Below, piece by piece: positions 37,161 to 47,635 of a stretch of 64,000 nt of DNA (positions within the stretch are counted from its first letter, which is position 1; each line of letters begins with the position of its first letter). Position numbers and translations under genes: made by a program. Below the pieces are notes generated by a model. The model saw nothing but the letters and a program-made list of their open reading frames with translations. It made no database searches and was not told the origin of the DNA. This DNA comes from Peptoniphilus senegalensis JC140 (GTDB lineage Bacteria > Bacillota > Clostridia > Tissierellales > Peptoniphilaceae), in NCBI RefSeq assembly GCF_000321025.1, contig NZ_HE610717.1, positions 277,443 through 341,442 of the forward strand, given 5' to 3'.

Positions 37161-37703
37161 TTAGTAAGCAATAAATTTACTTCCTGCACATCCGCAAAGT
37201 GGACATTTTTCTTCTTCTTCAAAAGTAATATATCCGCATACAGGACATAAATAGATATTTTCAACATCAAGGTCTTTACCAGCATCTACTGCTTCTTTTG
37301 CAGTTAAATATCTTTCAGCATGAACTTTTTCTGCTGCTATTGCATATTTCATTGCTTTAACAGCTTCTTTTTCTTCTTGCATTTCAGCAACTGCAATATA
37401 TGCAGGATACATTTGAGTTGATTCAAATATTTCTCCATCTCTTGCAGCTTCAAGATTTTCAGAAGTGCTGTTAATTCCGAAACCAGCCATTGAAGTTACA
37501 GGAAAATCTCCTGATACGTCTTTAAGAGCTTTAAAGTGAAGTGTTGCGTGAATTTTTTCTGCATCAGAAGTTGCATCAAAAAGTCTCTTTACATTTTTAA
37601 ATCCATCTTTTTCAGCTACATCGCCCCAGATATTATATCTTGTACGAGCTTGAGATTCTCCACCGAAAGCTGATCTTAAGTTATCACTTGTCATTTGATT
37701 CAT
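37161..37703 (-). CDS. rbr: Rubrerythrin
   Basis: 180 residues. Non-haem iron peroxidase that protects anaerobes from hydrogen peroxide. The diiron helices carry E16 (GGESQAR), DAEKIHATLH, EMQEEKEAVKAM and AAEKVHAERY. The C-terminal rubredoxin-like domain binds iron through CPVCGY and CPLCGC. ATG 37703 is preceded by a GGGGGT ribosome site. Monocistronic, with its own promoter and terminator. No PerR-type operator was identified. Confidence 0.96.
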   Translation of the reverse strand: MNQMTSDNLRSAFGGESQARTRYNIWGDVAEKDGFKNVKRLFDATSDAEKIHATLHFKALKDVSGDFPVTSMAGFGINSTSENLEAARDGEIFESTQMYPAYIAVAEMQEEKEAVKAMKYAIAAEKVHAERYLTAKEAVDAGKDLDVENIYLCPVCGYITFEEEEKCPLCGCAGSKFIAY

Positions 37704-37745
37704 AATATTACCCCCATAAAATTTAATAATAAAATTACATTTAAT

Positions 37746-37774
37746 ATTATAGACTATTGTTTATGAAAAATCAA
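37746..37774 (-). promoter_or_regulatory. Sigma-A promoter of rubrerythrin
   Basis: Minus strand TTGATT (37774-37769), 17-bp spacer, TATAAT (37751-37746). Confidence 0.75.
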
Positions 37775-37814
37775 ATAAATATACCAAATAAATCTAATAT
37801 TTAATTTTGATTAA

Positions 37815-38882
37815 TTAGTCAATGTTTTCAATTTTTTGTGTTTGGTCATAAGTTATTAAAGCGTCAATAATTTCATCTAAATCCCCATCGTTAATTGCAT
37901 CAATTCTATGAGATGTAAAGTTGATTCTGTGGTCAGTCACTCTTCCTTGAGGATAATTATAAGTCCTAATTCTTTCAGACCTATCTCCAGTTCCAATTTG
38001 TGAAGATCTTTCCATGGATTCTTTTTCATTTTGCTCTTGAAGTTTTAAGTCATATAATTTTGACCTCAAAAGTTTCATGGCTTTTTCTTTATTCCTAAGT
38101 TGTGATTTTTCATCTTGGCAAGAAATTACTATACCTGTAGGAATATGTGTAAGTCTTACAGCAGAGTCCGTTGTATTTACACATTGTCCGCCATTGCCTG
38201 ATGCACGAAATACATCAAATTTAACTTCAGTAGGATCAATCTCAATATCAACATCTTCAGCTTCAGGCAAAACTGCTACTGTTGCAGTAGACGTATGGAT
38301 TCTTCCTCCACTTTCTGTTTCAGGAACTCTTTGAACTCTGTGAACTCCTGATTCATATTTTAATCTTGAGTAGGCACCATTTCCAATAATCATAAAAACT
38401 ATTTCTTTGAAGCCACCAATACCAATTTCATTTGAAGAAATAGTTTCGACTTTAAATCCTGACCTTTCAGCATATCTTACATATTGCCTATAAAGGACTC
38501 CCGCAAATAGAGCTGCTTCATCGCCACCCGCACCAGCACGAATTTCTACCATAACATTTTTGCTGTCATTTTTATCCTTTGGTATTAATAAAATTTTAAG
38601 GTCATTTTCTAAATCCTCAATTTTTTTTGTAGCTTCATTTATCTCTTCTCTAACTAAATCCTTAAAATCATCATCTAATTTCTCTTTAATTAATTCTTTA
38701 TTATCATTTAAAGAATTAAGCGTACTTTTATATTCTCTATATTTAGCAACAATAGGTTCAATCTCAGCATGCTCAATTGCTTTTTGCTGATATAATTTTG
38801 AGTCATTGATGACCTCTATATTGCTTAAATCTTTTTCAAGCGCTATTAATTTATCTTCAAAAACCGAAAGTTTTTCGTACAT
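37815..38882 (-). CDS. prfA: Peptide chain release factor 1
   Basis: 355 residues. Reads UAA and UAG stops. GGQ at 231-233 ([10 protein letters not shown]) is the catalytic loop. The PxT codon-reading tripeptide is PET (187-189) in [11 protein letters not shown], as in bacilli, which identifies RF1 rather than RF2. It follows prmC, the methyltransferase that modifies the GGQ glutamine. Confidence 0.96.
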   Translation of the reverse strand: MYEKLSVFEDKLIALEKDLSNIEVINDSKLYQQKAIEHAEIEPIVAKYREYKSTLNSLNDNKELIKEKLDDDFKDLVREEINEATKKIEDLENDLKILLIPKDKNDSKNVMVEIRAGAGGDEAALFAGVLYRQYVRYAERSGFKVETISSNEIGIGGFKEIVFMIIGNGAYSRLKYESGVHRVQRVPETESGGRIHTSTATVAVLPEAEDVDIEIDPTEVKFDVFRASGNGGQCVNTTDSAVRLTHIPTGIVISCQDEKSQLRNKEKAMKLLRSKLYDLKLQEQNEKESMERSSQIGTGDRSERIRTYNYPQGRVTDHRINFTSHRIDAINDGDLDEIIDALITYDQTQKIENID

Positions 38883-38890
38883 TTTTACCC

Positions 38891-39721
38891 CTATACCTTT
38901 AATCGTCCAACTACTACTCTATCAAAATTATTCAAATCCTTATGAATTTTAACATCAAACTTGTCTTTCATTAATTGTAAAACTTCATTTCCTTCATCAT
39001 AGCCTATCTCGAAGATTAAAAATCCATTTTCTTTTAAATAGTCTTTAGATTCTTTTACTATCTTACGATAAAAAACAAGACCATCTTCCCCACCATCAAG
39101 TGCCAGTCTAGGTTCATGCTCCCTCACTTCAACTTGCAGATTTTCTATTTCTTTTGTTTTAATATAAGGTGGATTAGAGTATATTATGTCAAATTTATCA
39201 TTTACCTTATCAAATAAGTCGCTCTCTATTATTTTAATATTAGAATTAAATTTATTTTTATTAATAGTTGTGTTTTTTATTGCCTGAGGACTTATGTCTA
39301 AGCCAGTAACGTCAATATCGCTTTCAAGGTCAATAGTTATACTTACTATCCCTGTACCACAACCAATTTCGAGCATGTTATTAATCTTATTATTTTTTAT
39401 TATATCTAATAGTACCTCTATAGAAAGCTCTGTATCCTGTCTAGGTATCAAAACATCCTCTAAGACATCAAATCTTCTGCCATAAAAATCTTCACAAGCC
39501 AAAATATATTGTAGAGGATAACCCTCTTTTCTCTTTTCTAAAATATTAAAATATTTATCTTCGATTGATTTATTTAATTTCTCATCGTCATGAGCAATCA
39601 AATAAGACAAATCTTTTTCCAGAAGTTCTGCTAAAATTTTTCTACTTTCATAAATAGGATTTGTATATTCTAAATCTTTTAAATAATTTATTCCCTTTAA
39701 TAGGGCTTCTCTTATTGTCAT
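38891..39721 (-). CDS. prmC: Release factor glutamine methyltransferase PrmC
   Basis: 276 residues. N5-methylates the GGQ Gln of release factors. The N-terminal helical bundle is followed by an AdoMet domain with [12 protein letters not shown] and the substrate motif SNPPYI. Order rpmE-prmC-prfA is conserved. Confidence 0.95.
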   Translation of the reverse strand: MTIREALLKGINYLKDLEYTNPIYESRKILAELLEKDLSYLIAHDDEKLNKSIEDKYFNILEKRKEGYPLQYILACEDFYGRRFDVLEDVLIPRQDTELSIEVLLDIIKNNKINNMLEIGCGTGIVSITIDLESDIDVTGLDISPQAIKNTTINKNKFNSNIKIIESDLFDKVNDKFDIIYSNPPYIKTKEIENLQVEVREHEPRLALDGGEDGLVFYRKIVKESKDYLKENGFLIFEIGYDEGNEVLQLMKDKFDVKIHKDLNNFDRVVVGRLKV

Positions 39722-39733
39722 AAATTTAAGTAA

Positions 39734-39758
39734 TAAAAAAGGTTAGCTAGGCTAACCT
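39734..39758 (-). terminator. Terminator between rpmE and prmC
   Basis: Minus strand AGGTTAGC (39758-39751) pairs with GCTAACCT (39747-39740), loop of three, followed by TTTTTT. It should make rpmE mRNA more abundant than prmC-prfA. Confidence 0.85.
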
Positions 39759-39763
39759 CATTG

Positions 39764-39967
39764 TCATTTATTTCTCTTATATCTGCTATTGAATTTTTCA
39801 ATTCTTCCGCCATGATCAGAGAGTTTTTGCTTTCCTGTAAAGAAAGGATGACAAGCTGAACAAATTTCAACTTTTAAATCTTCTTTAACAGATCCCGTTT
39901 TAAAAGTATTGCCACAAGCACAAGTTACTGTAGCTTCTTTATAATCTGGATGAATTCCTTTTTTCAT
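39764..39967 (-). CDS. rpmE: Ribosomal protein L31 (zinc-binding type)
   Basis: 67 residues. Starts [20 protein letters not shown]; zinc ligands are C16, C18, C36 and C39 (CxC ... CxxC), so this is the zinc-containing form. Ends with the [11 protein letters not shown] motif. ATG 39967 follows AAGGGG. Confidence 0.97.
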   Translation of the reverse strand: MKKGIHPDYKEATVTCACGNTFKTGSVKEDLKVEICSACHPFFTGKQKLSDHGGRIEKFNSRYKRNK

Positions 39968-40057
39968 TGTTTAGCCCCCTTAAACTTATTTTATAACTCA
40001 ATTTTAATATTATAACACAATTTTCATTGTAATACAAATACATTTATTTCCTTAATT

Positions 40058-40086
40058 ATTATACAATAATTATCGCTATTAATCAA
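40058..40086 (-). promoter_or_regulatory. Sigma-A promoter of rpmE-prmC-prfA
   Basis: Minus strand TTGATT (40086-40081), 17-bp spacer, TATAAT (40063-40058), in the gap after rho. Confidence 0.75.
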
Positions 40087-40123
40087 CTTTTCCAGACCTT
40101 AAAAAATCTACTTTAAGAAAATT

Positions 40124-41551
40124 TTATTCTAAAAATTCATTATTATTTTTTGTCTTAGAAAGATTATCCAAAAATTTTTCAGTGACTTCCTCAATGTTAT
40201 CTTCGTTTAAATTGTTTCTAAAATCATAGTTAAAGTCAAGTTCATTTTTATCTAATAAAAGCTCTTCTTTTCGAGTTCCTGATTTTAAAATATCAATTGC
40301 TGGGAAAATTCTCTTTTCAGAAAGACTTCTATTAAGATGAAGTTCCATATTACCAGTGCCTTTGAATTCTTCAAAAATTACATCATCCATCCTAGAACCA
40401 GTATCAACTAAGGCTGTTGCTAAAATTGTAAGACTTCCGCCTTCTTCAATATTTCTTGCTGCACCAAAAAACCTCTTTGGTTTATGAAGCGACAATGGAT
40501 CAAGTCCACCAGAAAGAGTTTTACCACTTGTAGGCGTAACTAAATTATAAGCACGAGAAAGTCTTGTAAGTGAGTCTAATAAAATTACAACATCTTTTTT
40601 ATTTTCAACTAATCTCTTTGCTCTGTCAATAACCATTTCTGCAACTCTTGTATGATTTTTAGGATTTTCATCAAATGTTGAATATATTACTTCTCCCTTT
40701 ACAGATCTTTTCATATCTGTTACTTCTTCTGGCCTTTCATCAACTAATAATACTATTAAGTGCAATTCAGGATAATTTATATTTATTGATTTAGATATTT
40801 TCTTTAAGAGTGTAGTTTTTCCAGACTTAGGTTGTGATACAATAAGTCCTCTTTGTCCAAGACCTACTGGTGCAAGTAAATCTATAACTCTCATCGCTAA
40901 ATCTTCATCATTTGTTTCTAAATTAATCTTCTTATTTGGATAAATAGGCGTTAAATTATCAAAAAATGGTCTGTTTAAAATTCTTGAAGGATGCATTCCA
41001 TTTACAGATTTAATATATAACAAGGCATTGAAATTTTCGCCGTCTTTAGGGGGAGATTTTATTCCAAGAATTTCATCTCCATTTCTAAGCCTAAATTTTC
41101 TTATCTGTGATGGAGAAACATAAATATCTTCTTCACTTGGAAGATAATTTACCCTCCTCAAAAAGCCATAACCATCTTGATGTAGTTCTAAAATACCAGT
41201 GACATAATCCTTGTCCTCTAAGTTTTTTAAAGTCTCTTGAGCATTTTCTGAAAGATCTAATTTCTCTATTTTTTCATTTTCTTTTATTAAATTTATTTCT
41301 TTAATTAATTCTTCCTTTTTTAAATTGTAGGATTTATCTATTCCATAATCCTTTGCAATTTCCCTAAGCTCAGCTACCTTTAATTTATCTAAAGGCATTT
41401 CTTTTAAATCTTTTATTGGCAATTCTCCTCTTATAATATATGACTTCAAATCATCAATATCGTAATTACCTGCATCATTTAAGCCCAAAGATTTAGCAAT
41501 TTTCCTTAAATCTTCTAGAGATTTGTTTTTTAATTCCTTATTATTGCTCAT
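40124..41551 (-). CDS. rho: Transcription termination factor Rho
   Basis: 475 residues. Hexameric RNA helicase. Two tandem Rho-N/SAP-like helical motifs (about 8-40 and 53-87) precede the cold-shock RNA-binding domain ([14 protein letters not shown]). The ATPase core has Walker [10 protein letters not shown] (239-247), [13 protein letters not shown] and the R-loop/arginine-finger region [11 protein letters not shown]. It is the last gene of the FHA-ftsW-pbpA run, an unusual but not unique position. Confidence 0.96.
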   Translation of the reverse strand: MSNNKELKNKSLEDLRKIAKSLGLNDAGNYDIDDLKSYIIRGELPIKDLKEMPLDKLKVAELREIAKDYGIDKSYNLKKEELIKEINLIKENEKIEKLDLSENAQETLKNLEDKDYVTGILELHQDGYGFLRRVNYLPSEEDIYVSPSQIRKFRLRNGDEILGIKSPPKDGENFNALLYIKSVNGMHPSRILNRPFFDNLTPIYPNKKINLETNDEDLAMRVIDLLAPVGLGQRGLIVSQPKSGKTTLLKKISKSININYPELHLIVLLVDERPEEVTDMKRSVKGEVIYSTFDENPKNHTRVAEMVIDRAKRLVENKKDVVILLDSLTRLSRAYNLVTPTSGKTLSGGLDPLSLHKPKRFFGAARNIEEGGSLTILATALVDTGSRMDDVIFEEFKGTGNMELHLNRSLSEKRIFPAIDILKSGTRKEELLLDKNELDFNYDFRNNLNEDNIEEVTEKFLDNLSKTKNNNEFLE

Positions 41552-41559
41552 ACCTGTAA

Positions 41560-42525
41560 TTATTTAGCATAATCTGGTTTCAAATCAAGGGAATGAATTG
41601 ATTTTATAAATCTTTGAGTGCCACTTGGAAGTCTCAAAACAAGTGTATCAGTTTTAGCTTTATTATCTCCATAGTATTTTACTCCTTCAAGAATTTCTCC
41701 TGAAGTTATGCCAGTTACAGAGAAAATAACTTCATTGCCCTTTACTAAATCCTCAATTGAATAAACTTTTTTTAAATCTGAATCCAAGTCTCTGCATCTT
41801 TGTTCTTGCTTTTCATCTGTTGGATGAAGTCTTCCTTGGAAGTCTCCGCCAAGACATTTAAGTGCAGCTGCTGCTATAACACCTTCTGGTGCTCCACCGC
41901 GGCCAATTACAAGGTCCACTCCAGAATCTTCATAACAAGTTTCTATTGCAGTAACAACATCTCCATCAGAAACCTTTTTAACTCTAGCTCCAATAGATAT
42001 GATTTCTTTTATTAATTCTTCATGTCTAGGTCTATCAAGAACTGCTACTACAATATCATCAATATTTTTGTTTAAAGCTTTTGCAACTCTTTTAATATTT
42101 TCTGTTGGAGAATCATCTAATTTAATAAGACCTTTAGCTTTAGGTCCACAAGCAATTTTATCCATATAAATATCTGGTGCATTTAAAAGGCATCCCTTTG
42201 GTGCCACCGCTAAAACTGCAATAGAGTTATCAGTTCCATTTGCAATAGAGTTTGTTCCATCAATAGGGTCTACTGCTATATCAACTTCTTCTTCTCCATT
42301 TTTAGTACCAATTTTTTCGCCAATGTATAGCATAGGAGCTTCATCAATTTCTCCTTCTCCTATAACAACAGTTCCATCAATATCAACAGTATCAAACATT
42401 CTTCTCATTGCATCAACCGCTGCTCCGTCTGCTGCATTTTTATCGCCTTTACCAAGCCATTTACCTGCTGAAAGTGCAGCTGCTTCTGTTACTCTTGCTA
42501 AGTTTAATGCTAAATTTCTGTCCAT
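41560..42525 (-). CDS. glpX: Class II fructose-1,6-bisphosphatase GlpX
   Basis: 321 residues. Dephosphorylates fructose-1,6-bisphosphate (and sedoheptulose bisphosphate in some families). GlpX signatures: ALSAGKWLGKGDKNAADGAAVDAMR, GEGEIDEAPML, DPIDGTN and GRGGAPEGVIAAAALK. ATG 42525 with GGAG nine bases upstream. Paired with an aldolase-type transaldolase, it could support sugar-phosphate recycling. Confidence 0.95.
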   Translation of the reverse strand: MDRNLALNLARVTEAAALSAGKWLGKGDKNAADGAAVDAMRRMFDTVDIDGTVVIGEGEIDEAPMLYIGEKIGTKNGEEEVDIAVDPIDGTNSIANGTDNSIAVLAVAPKGCLLNAPDIYMDKIACGPKAKGLIKLDDSPTENIKRVAKALNKNIDDIVVAVLDRPRHEELIKEIISIGARVKKVSDGDVVTAIETCYEDSGVDLVIGRGGAPEGVIAAAALKCLGGDFQGRLHPTDEKQEQRCRDLDSDLKKVYSIEDLVKGNEVIFSVTGITSGEILEGVKYYGDNKAKTDTLVLRLPSGTQRFIKSIHSLDLKPDYAK

Positions 42526-42527
42526 CT

Positions 42528-43181
42528 TTACTTCTCCTTTGTCTTTACACTCTTAAAATCATCTAAAAATTTTTTTAAACCAATATCTGTTAAATTATGT
42601 TTTACCATTTCCTTAAAAACTTTATATGGAATAGTCCCAACATCTGCTCCACTCTTTGCAACTAATTCAACGTGATTAATATGTCTTATACTAGCTGCAA
42701 TTATTTGTGTATCATAATTATAATTTTTAAATACTTTGGAAATATCTTCAACTAATTGTATTCCTGACATACCTATATCGTCAAGTCTTCCCATAAAAGG
42801 ACTCACATAAGTTGCTCCTGCATTTGCTGCAAGGAGAGCTTGAGAAAGTGAAAAAATAAGAGTGACATTAGTTCTTATTCCCTCTTTACTAAGAATACTT
42901 ACAGCTTTTAATCCTTCCTCAATCATCGGAATTTTAACGACAATATTTTTTGAAATCTTTGTAAGTTCCCTTGCTTCCTTCAAAATCCCATCTAAATCAG
43001 TAGAAATAACTTCGGCTGAAATATCGCCGTCTACTATTTCTGTAATTTCCTCAATGACATCTTCAAATACTCCGCCGTTTTTTGCAATTAAGCTAGGATT
43101 AGTTGTAACACCATCTAGGACTCCCCAAGAATTAATCTCACGAATTTCTTCAATGTTTGCAGTATCAATAAAAAATTTCAT
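42528..43181 (-). CDS. fsa: Transaldolase / fructose-6-phosphate aldolase-like protein
   Basis: 217 residues, the short (TalC/MipB/FSA) subfamily. [11 protein letters not shown] and [12 protein letters not shown] are diagnostic, with the Schiff-base Lys in VVKIPM. Length and sequence do not separate a true transaldolase from fructose-6-phosphate aldolase. It ends just before glpX, whose ribosome site lies in its last codons. Confidence 0.9.
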   Translation of the reverse strand: MKFFIDTANIEEIREINSWGVLDGVTTNPSLIAKNGGVFEDVIEEITEIVDGDISAEVISTDLDGILKEARELTKISKNIVVKIPMIEEGLKAVSILSKEGIRTNVTLIFSLSQALLAANAGATYVSPFMGRLDDIGMSGIQLVEDISKVFKNYNYDTQIIAASIRHINHVELVAKSGADVGTIPYKVFKEMVKHNLTDIGLKKFLDDFKSVKTKEK

Positions 43182-43186
43182 CTCTT

Positions 43187-43663
43187 CTAATCATCCCTTT
43201 CAAGTAAACAAACTGATTCTGAAGATATTCCTTCTTCTCTACCAATGAAACCAAGTTTTTCAGTTGTAGTTGCCTTTATAGAAATATTTTCAATATCAGT
43301 ATTTAAAATTTCAGCAATAACTTTTCTCATGTCATCAATATATGGTGCAAGTTTTGGTTGTTGACATGCGACAACTGAATCAATATTTCCAATTTTATAA
43401 TTCTTGGATTTCATAATTTCATAAACTCTTTTGAGAAGAATTTTAGAATCAATATCCTTGTATTCATTGTCATTATCTGGAAAATGGTAGCCAATATCTC
43501 TAAGTGCAAGAGCACCTAAAATTGAATCCATAATTGCATGAATAAGTACATCTGCATCTGAATGACCTAAAAGACCTTTTTCATAAGGAATTTCAATACC
43601 ACCAATAAATAATTTTCTGCCAGAAACAAGTTCATGAACATCATAACCTATTCCTATTCTCAT
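43187..43663 (-). CDS. ispF: 2-C-methyl-D-erythritol 2,4-cyclodiphosphate synthase
   Basis: 158 residues. Fifth step of the MEP pathway, a zinc-dependent trimer. Metal ligands D8, H10 (GYDVHE) and H42 are present; [11 protein letters not shown] and the [13 protein letters not shown] motif are intact. ATG 43663 overlaps the ispD stop as ATGA. Confidence 0.97.
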   Translation of the reverse strand: MRIGIGYDVHELVSGRKLFIGGIEIPYEKGLLGHSDADVLIHAIMDSILGALALRDIGYHFPDNDNEYKDIDSKILLKRVYEIMKSKNYKIGNIDSVVACQQPKLAPYIDDMRKVIAEILNTDIENISIKATTTEKLGFIGREEGISSESVCLLERDD

Positions 43664-44361
43664 ATATTCGCCTTCTTTACAAGTATATTTGCAATAGAAA
43701 GATCTTCTCTCGTAGTTATCTTTATATTGTCATAAGAGTTATAAATTAATTTTACTTTTACACCAGTTTTTTCAACTAAGGAGCAATCATCAGTCCCATA
43801 ATAGCCTTCTGAATAGGCCTGTTCATAGGCTTTGGTAATAATTTCTCTTTTAAAGACTTGTGGTGTTTGCACTTGCCAAAGTCTGTCTCTATTAGGAGTA
43901 TAATCCACAAGCTCGCCATCAGTAGAAACTTTTATGGTGTCTTTTACAGGGTTTGCAAGCACGCAAGCACCTGTTTCTTTTACATTCTCAATTGCTTCAT
44001 CAATTTTATTTACTGATACAAAAGGTCTAGCACCATCATGAGTTAAAACAATATCAGTTTCTTTTGGCATATTTAAGAGACCGTTATTTATGGAATCTTG
44101 TCTTTCCTTGCCACCATAGACAATTTTATAATCCATATTTATTTTATATTTTTCAATTATATCATCTACATAAGGCATATCACTTTTTTTTACAATTAAA
44201 AGCAAGAAGTCTACGTACTTTGACTTTTCAATTTTTTTAATAGTATGAGCAAGAATAGGTGTACCATCTATAGTGAGAAATTGTTTATTTATTCCCATAT
44301 TCATTCTTTTTCCCATACCTGCTGCAGCAACAAAGGCTGTTACAAATTTATTCTGATACAT
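43660..44361 (-). CDS. ispD: 2-C-methyl-D-erythritol 4-phosphate cytidylyltransferase
   Basis: About 233 residues. Third step of the MEP pathway. AAAGMGKRM is the CTP-binding loop; [10 protein letters not shown] and the [12 protein letters not shown] motif are typical. ATG 44361 follows GAAGAG in the last codons of pbpA; the frame is open upstream but lies inside pbpA. Confidence 0.96.
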   Translation of the reverse strand: MYQNKFVTAFVAAAGMGKRMNMGINKQFLTIDGTPILAHTIKKIEKSKYVDFLLLIVKKSDMPYVDDIIEKYKINMDYKIVYGGKERQDSINNGLLNMPKETDIVLTHDGARPFVSVNKIDEAIENVKETGACVLANPVKDTIKVSTDGELVDYTPNRDRLWQVQTPQVFKREIITKAYEQAYSEGYYGTDDCSLVEKTGVKVKLIYNSYDNIKITTREDLSIANILVKKANI

Positions 44362-44365
44362 GGCA

Positions 44366-45808
44366 TCACTCTTCTTCGATTTGTAGATTTTCAACAGCAT
44401 ATTTTAATAGCTCTCCAGCTATTGGAGCAGCTGCCTGTGAACCAAAATCTTTAACATTAGGAATAACAACAGCAATTGCAACTTTTGGGTCATCTGCTGG
44501 TGCAAAGCCAACAAACCATGCGTTATTAGTTCCTTCTTTTAAATCTAGTTGTGCAGTTCCAGTTTTACCTGCAACTTTAATCCCGGAAATATAGGCTTCC
44601 GTACCTGTACCATTATTTACAACATTTACCATGTATTTTTTTATTTGTTCTGCATTCTGTTTTGAAGTGACTTCACTTAATACAGTAGGAGAATTCCTCA
44701 CAACATTCTTGCCATCTGAAGAGTCAATTCTTTTAACAATGTGAGGCTGCATCATTACACCCTCATTTGCAATAGTAGATGCAACCATGCACATCTCAAG
44801 CGGTGTGACTAATAGTGTATCATGACCAATACCGGCAGCACCTAAGGCAGTTCTGTCAAATCCATTTCTCTTGTAGTCCCAAGTGGAAGTTTCAAGTGGA
44901 AGTTCAAAATTTACTTTTTTATTTATCATGTATTTTTCAGAAATTTGTGACATTATATCTATTCCCATGTCCACAGATTTTCTTACGAAATAAGTATTCA
45001 AGGAATTAGTAAAGGCTTTTTTAAGATCAACTCTTCCATAAATTTTATTCCCAGCATTTTTAAACTCTCGACCGTTATCTATTTTTTCAACGCCTTCATC
45101 TGTATATTTTTGTGAAATTCCTGACTCTAAAATTGCTGTAGTTGTAACTATTTTATAAACAGAACCTGGTGCAAACTTTCCCTTTGTTGAAGCATTAAAG
45201 AGAGCCCCATTATTGGCTTCATTAATTGCTTGCATATCCTTGGCTATGTTTTGAGAATTAAAATCTGGAAGTGAAACCATTGACAGAACCTCTCCCGTTT
45301 TTGGATTCATTATTACAACTGAACCTTTTTTTGCGTTATCTGATAAGACCGCTCTAGTTTTTTCTTGTAAATTAGTATCTGTTGTTAAAGTTACATCATC
45401 CCCTGCATAAGGATCATATTTTTTATTAATTATTGACTTAAAAGTTTTTAAAATTTTTGAACCTTCTTTTCCAACAAGATAATCATTTAATTCCTTTTCT
45501 AATCCATACTTGTCTACAATTTTATCAGAATATCCTATAATGTGGGAATAAATAACAGGATGATTATATATTCTGTGATAATTATACTTTTCTCCATTTG
45601 AATAAGCTAAGATTTCATGATTTCTGTCGTAAAAAGTTCCCCTTTTAACTGAATTTTCCCTAAGCTCACTTCTTCTATTTGCAGGATGATTAATAACATC
45701 TCCTGCTTTAAAAACTGTAAAATAAGTTAAATAAATTATTGGCGAAACTAATAATATCATTAAAAAAACAAGTAAAACTAAAATTCTTTTATTATCTTTA
45801 CTATTCAT
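44366..45808 (-). CDS. pbpA: Penicillin-binding protein (class B transpeptidase, PbpA-like)
   Basis: 480 residues. One transmembrane helix (8-32) anchors a periplasm-facing transpeptidase that cross-links peptidoglycan. Motifs: SVYK (216-219, active Ser), SLN (269-271) and KTG (415-417). It lacks the long N-terminal dimerisation domain of many class B PBPs, resembling actinobacterial PbpA. It overlaps ftsW by 8 bp, pairing a SEDS glycosyltransferase with its PBP. Confidence 0.93.
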   Translation of the reverse strand: MNSKDNKRILVLLVFLMILLVSPIIYLTYFTVFKAGDVINHPANRRSELRENSVKRGTFYDRNHEILAYSNGEKYNYHRIYNHPVIYSHIIGYSDKIVDKYGLEKELNDYLVGKEGSKILKTFKSIINKKYDPYAGDDVTLTTDTNLQEKTRAVLSDNAKKGSVVIMNPKTGEVLSMVSLPDFNSQNIAKDMQAINEANNGALFNASTKGKFAPGSVYKIVTTTAILESGISQKYTDEGVEKIDNGREFKNAGNKIYGRVDLKKAFTNSLNTYFVRKSVDMGIDIMSQISEKYMINKKVNFELPLETSTWDYKRNGFDRTALGAAGIGHDTLLVTPLEMCMVASTIANEGVMMQPHIVKRIDSSDGKNVVRNSPTVLSEVTSKQNAEQIKKYMVNVVNNGTGTEAYISGIKVAGKTGTAQLDLKEGTNNAWFVGFAPADDPKVAIAVVIPNVKDFGSQAAAPIAGELLKYAVENLQIEEE

Positions 45809-47066
45809 TATCTAGTCCCCTATCGTATTTATAAGACAAGTCTTCACTTGTAACTTGAAGGATACCTAATGCAACAAAGCAGGAAATCATAGAGCTACCT
45901 CCATAAGAAATAAAAGGAAGAGTAAGCCCTGTCATTGGAATTAATTTTATTACTCCACCTACATTCAAGAAGACTTGCACCGTAAATAAAATTGCAACTG
46001 CTAGAGCAAGAATTCTATAAAATAAATACTCTTGATTTATGGCAATTTTAATAGCCCTATAAACTAAAAGCATGTAGAGCATAATAATTCCAATACCAGT
46101 TAATATCCCCATTTCTTCACAAATTGCAGAAAAAATAACATCTGAATGTGCTAGTGTAATTTGTTTTGGATAGCCAAGTCCAATACCTTGTCCAAAAAAT
46201 CCGCCTTCACTTATACCAAAAAGCGATTGAACAATTTGTCTTGCACTATTTATAACTTTATCTGCTGTCCATGGATTTAGCCAAATATCTACTCTATTTC
46301 TAACGTGAGAGAATAAAAAGTATCCAACAGTAGAGCCAAATACCATTAGTCCTATATTTACAAGAATGGATTTTCTGTCTTCATCGTAAATATATTGGAT
46401 AAGAGTGTATATGGCAATAAATATTGCTGCTGTCCCAAGGTCTCTTTGAATAAATAAAAAGCCAACAAAAATATATATTACCCCCATCAAGTAATATGAA
46501 GTGTATTTATAATTTAGTTTTTTAAGTCTTGTTTGGAAAGTTGTATAAAATGAAGCTATTAAAAATATAACTAAAATTTTAGTGAATTCTGACAACTGAA
46601 TTGTTATCCCCTCAGAAATTTCTATCCAGTTTTTGGCACCATATTTATCTGGAGCGAGAATAATTGTCAGTAAGAAAAATAAAATTGAAAGTCCTAAATA
46701 AAGACCTGTCATATATTCAAGCCTTCTCATAGCTCTAATAATAAAATAAGTTAAATAAAAAACTAATATACCTGCTAAGACCCAGATAAGTTGCCTCAAT
46801 CCTAATTTAGGCGATAACCTATATATTGTTATAATCCCAAGACTTAAAAGCATGGAGACTATAAGAAAGATATAATTATCTCCCGAAGATACTTTTCCTA
46901 GAACTAGATTTGAAATATAAACAATTAAAATCAAGCCTAAAAATAAAATTACTATGTACCTATCAACATTGTTATTGTTAAAAGAAAACAACAATAGAAT
47001 ACTAAGAATTTCAAAAATTAAAAGAAGATTTCTAGGCTTTCTCTGTTTTAAAATATTATCTAACAC
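45801..47066 (-). CDS. ftsW: FtsW/RodA/SpoVE SEDS-family peptidoglycan glycosyltransferase
   Basis: 421 residues with about 10-12 membrane helices. Polymerises lipid II. C-terminal SEDS signature LIPMTGLTLPFISYGGSSMISC and the central APDKYGAKNW and RDLGTA motifs are present. The start is GTG 47066 with AAAGGTGA upstream, overlapping the FHA gene end closely. Confidence 0.93.
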   Translation of the reverse strand: MLDNILKQRKPRNLLLIFEILSILLLFSFNNNNVDRYIVILFLGLILIVYISNLVLGKVSSGDNYIFLIVSMLLSLGIITIYRLSPKLGLRQLIWVLAGILVFYLTYFIIRAMRRLEYMTGLYLGLSILFFLLTIILAPDKYGAKNWIEISEGITIQLSEFTKILVIFLIASFYTTFQTRLKKLNYKYTSYYLMGVIYIFVGFLFIQRDLGTAAIFIAIYTLIQYIYDEDRKSILVNIGLMVFGSTVGYFLFSHVRNRVDIWLNPWTADKVINSARQIVQSLFGISEGGFFGQGIGLGYPKQITLAHSDVIFSAICEEMGILTGIGIIMLYMLLVYRAIKIAINQEYLFYRILALAVAILFTVQVFLNVGGVIKLIPMTGLTLPFISYGGSSMISCFVALGILQVTSEDLSYKYDRGLDNE

Positions 47067-47070
47067 AATT

Positions 47071-47511
47071 TCACCTTTTATCTACAAAAATAAATTGAAT
47101 AAAACCAACGCCGATTTTATCGTTGTTTTGAAGTTCAATCACTTCATTTGGCTCGATTTTTGCACCATTTAAAAATGTTCCATTAGCAGAGCCAAGATCT
47201 TCGATAAAATAAGCTTGATTATCATCAATAATTTTTAAATGGTTTTTGCTAACAAATTTATCTTTTATAACTATATCATTTCTTGAACTTCTGCCAAGAG
47301 TTATATCGCCATCTATTACATAATACTCCTGCATCTTAAAGTTCAGTGAATCAAGTCTATTCACAACTTTTAAATAAGCATCATCAAGGGAATCTCCCCT
47401 ATTAGTCATGCTTTTTACATCAAGATACATTAATCTTAAAATACTAAAAATAAAAAGATAAATTAAGATTATAAAAATATATCTCAACACTTGTGAGATT
47501 AACTCAAACAT
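47071..47511 (-). CDS. Membrane-anchored FHA-domain protein
   Basis: 146 residues. A transmembrane helix (about 8-30) and a short linker lead to a forkhead-associated domain (about 65-145; LGRSSRNDIVI, VSKNHLKI, DLGSANGTFLNG) with the phosphothreonine-binding Arg and Ser residues present. First gene of an FHA-ftsW-pbpA cluster, the arrangement seen in actinobacteria and some clostridia, where Ser/Thr kinases act on wall synthesis. No kinase gene lies in this window. An AT-rich TATAAT stands upstream without a clear -35. Confidence 0.9.
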   Translation of the reverse strand: MFELISQVLRYIFIILIYLFIFSILRLMYLDVKSMTNRGDSLDDAYLKVVNRLDSLNFKMQEYYVIDGDITLGRSSRNDIVIKDKFVSKNHLKIIDDNQAYFIEDLGSANGTFLNGAKIEPNEVIELQNNDKIGVGFIQFIFVDKR

Positions 47512-47591
47512 ATTACACCTCTTTTGTTTAAACTCTATATAATTATATACTCTTTGCTTTTATTTTTCCACAATTTGTTATTTTAGGTTAA

Positions 47592-47620
47592 TTGGGGATT
47601 TTCAAATTTTATGTTAAAAT
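47592..47620 (+). promoter_or_regulatory. Promoter of recX
   Basis: TTGGGG (47592-47597), 17-bp spacer ending in TGT, TAAAAT (47615-47620). The ribosome site and ATG follow within 16 bp. Confidence 0.55.
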
Positions 47621-47635
47621 TAGTTTGGTGATAAA

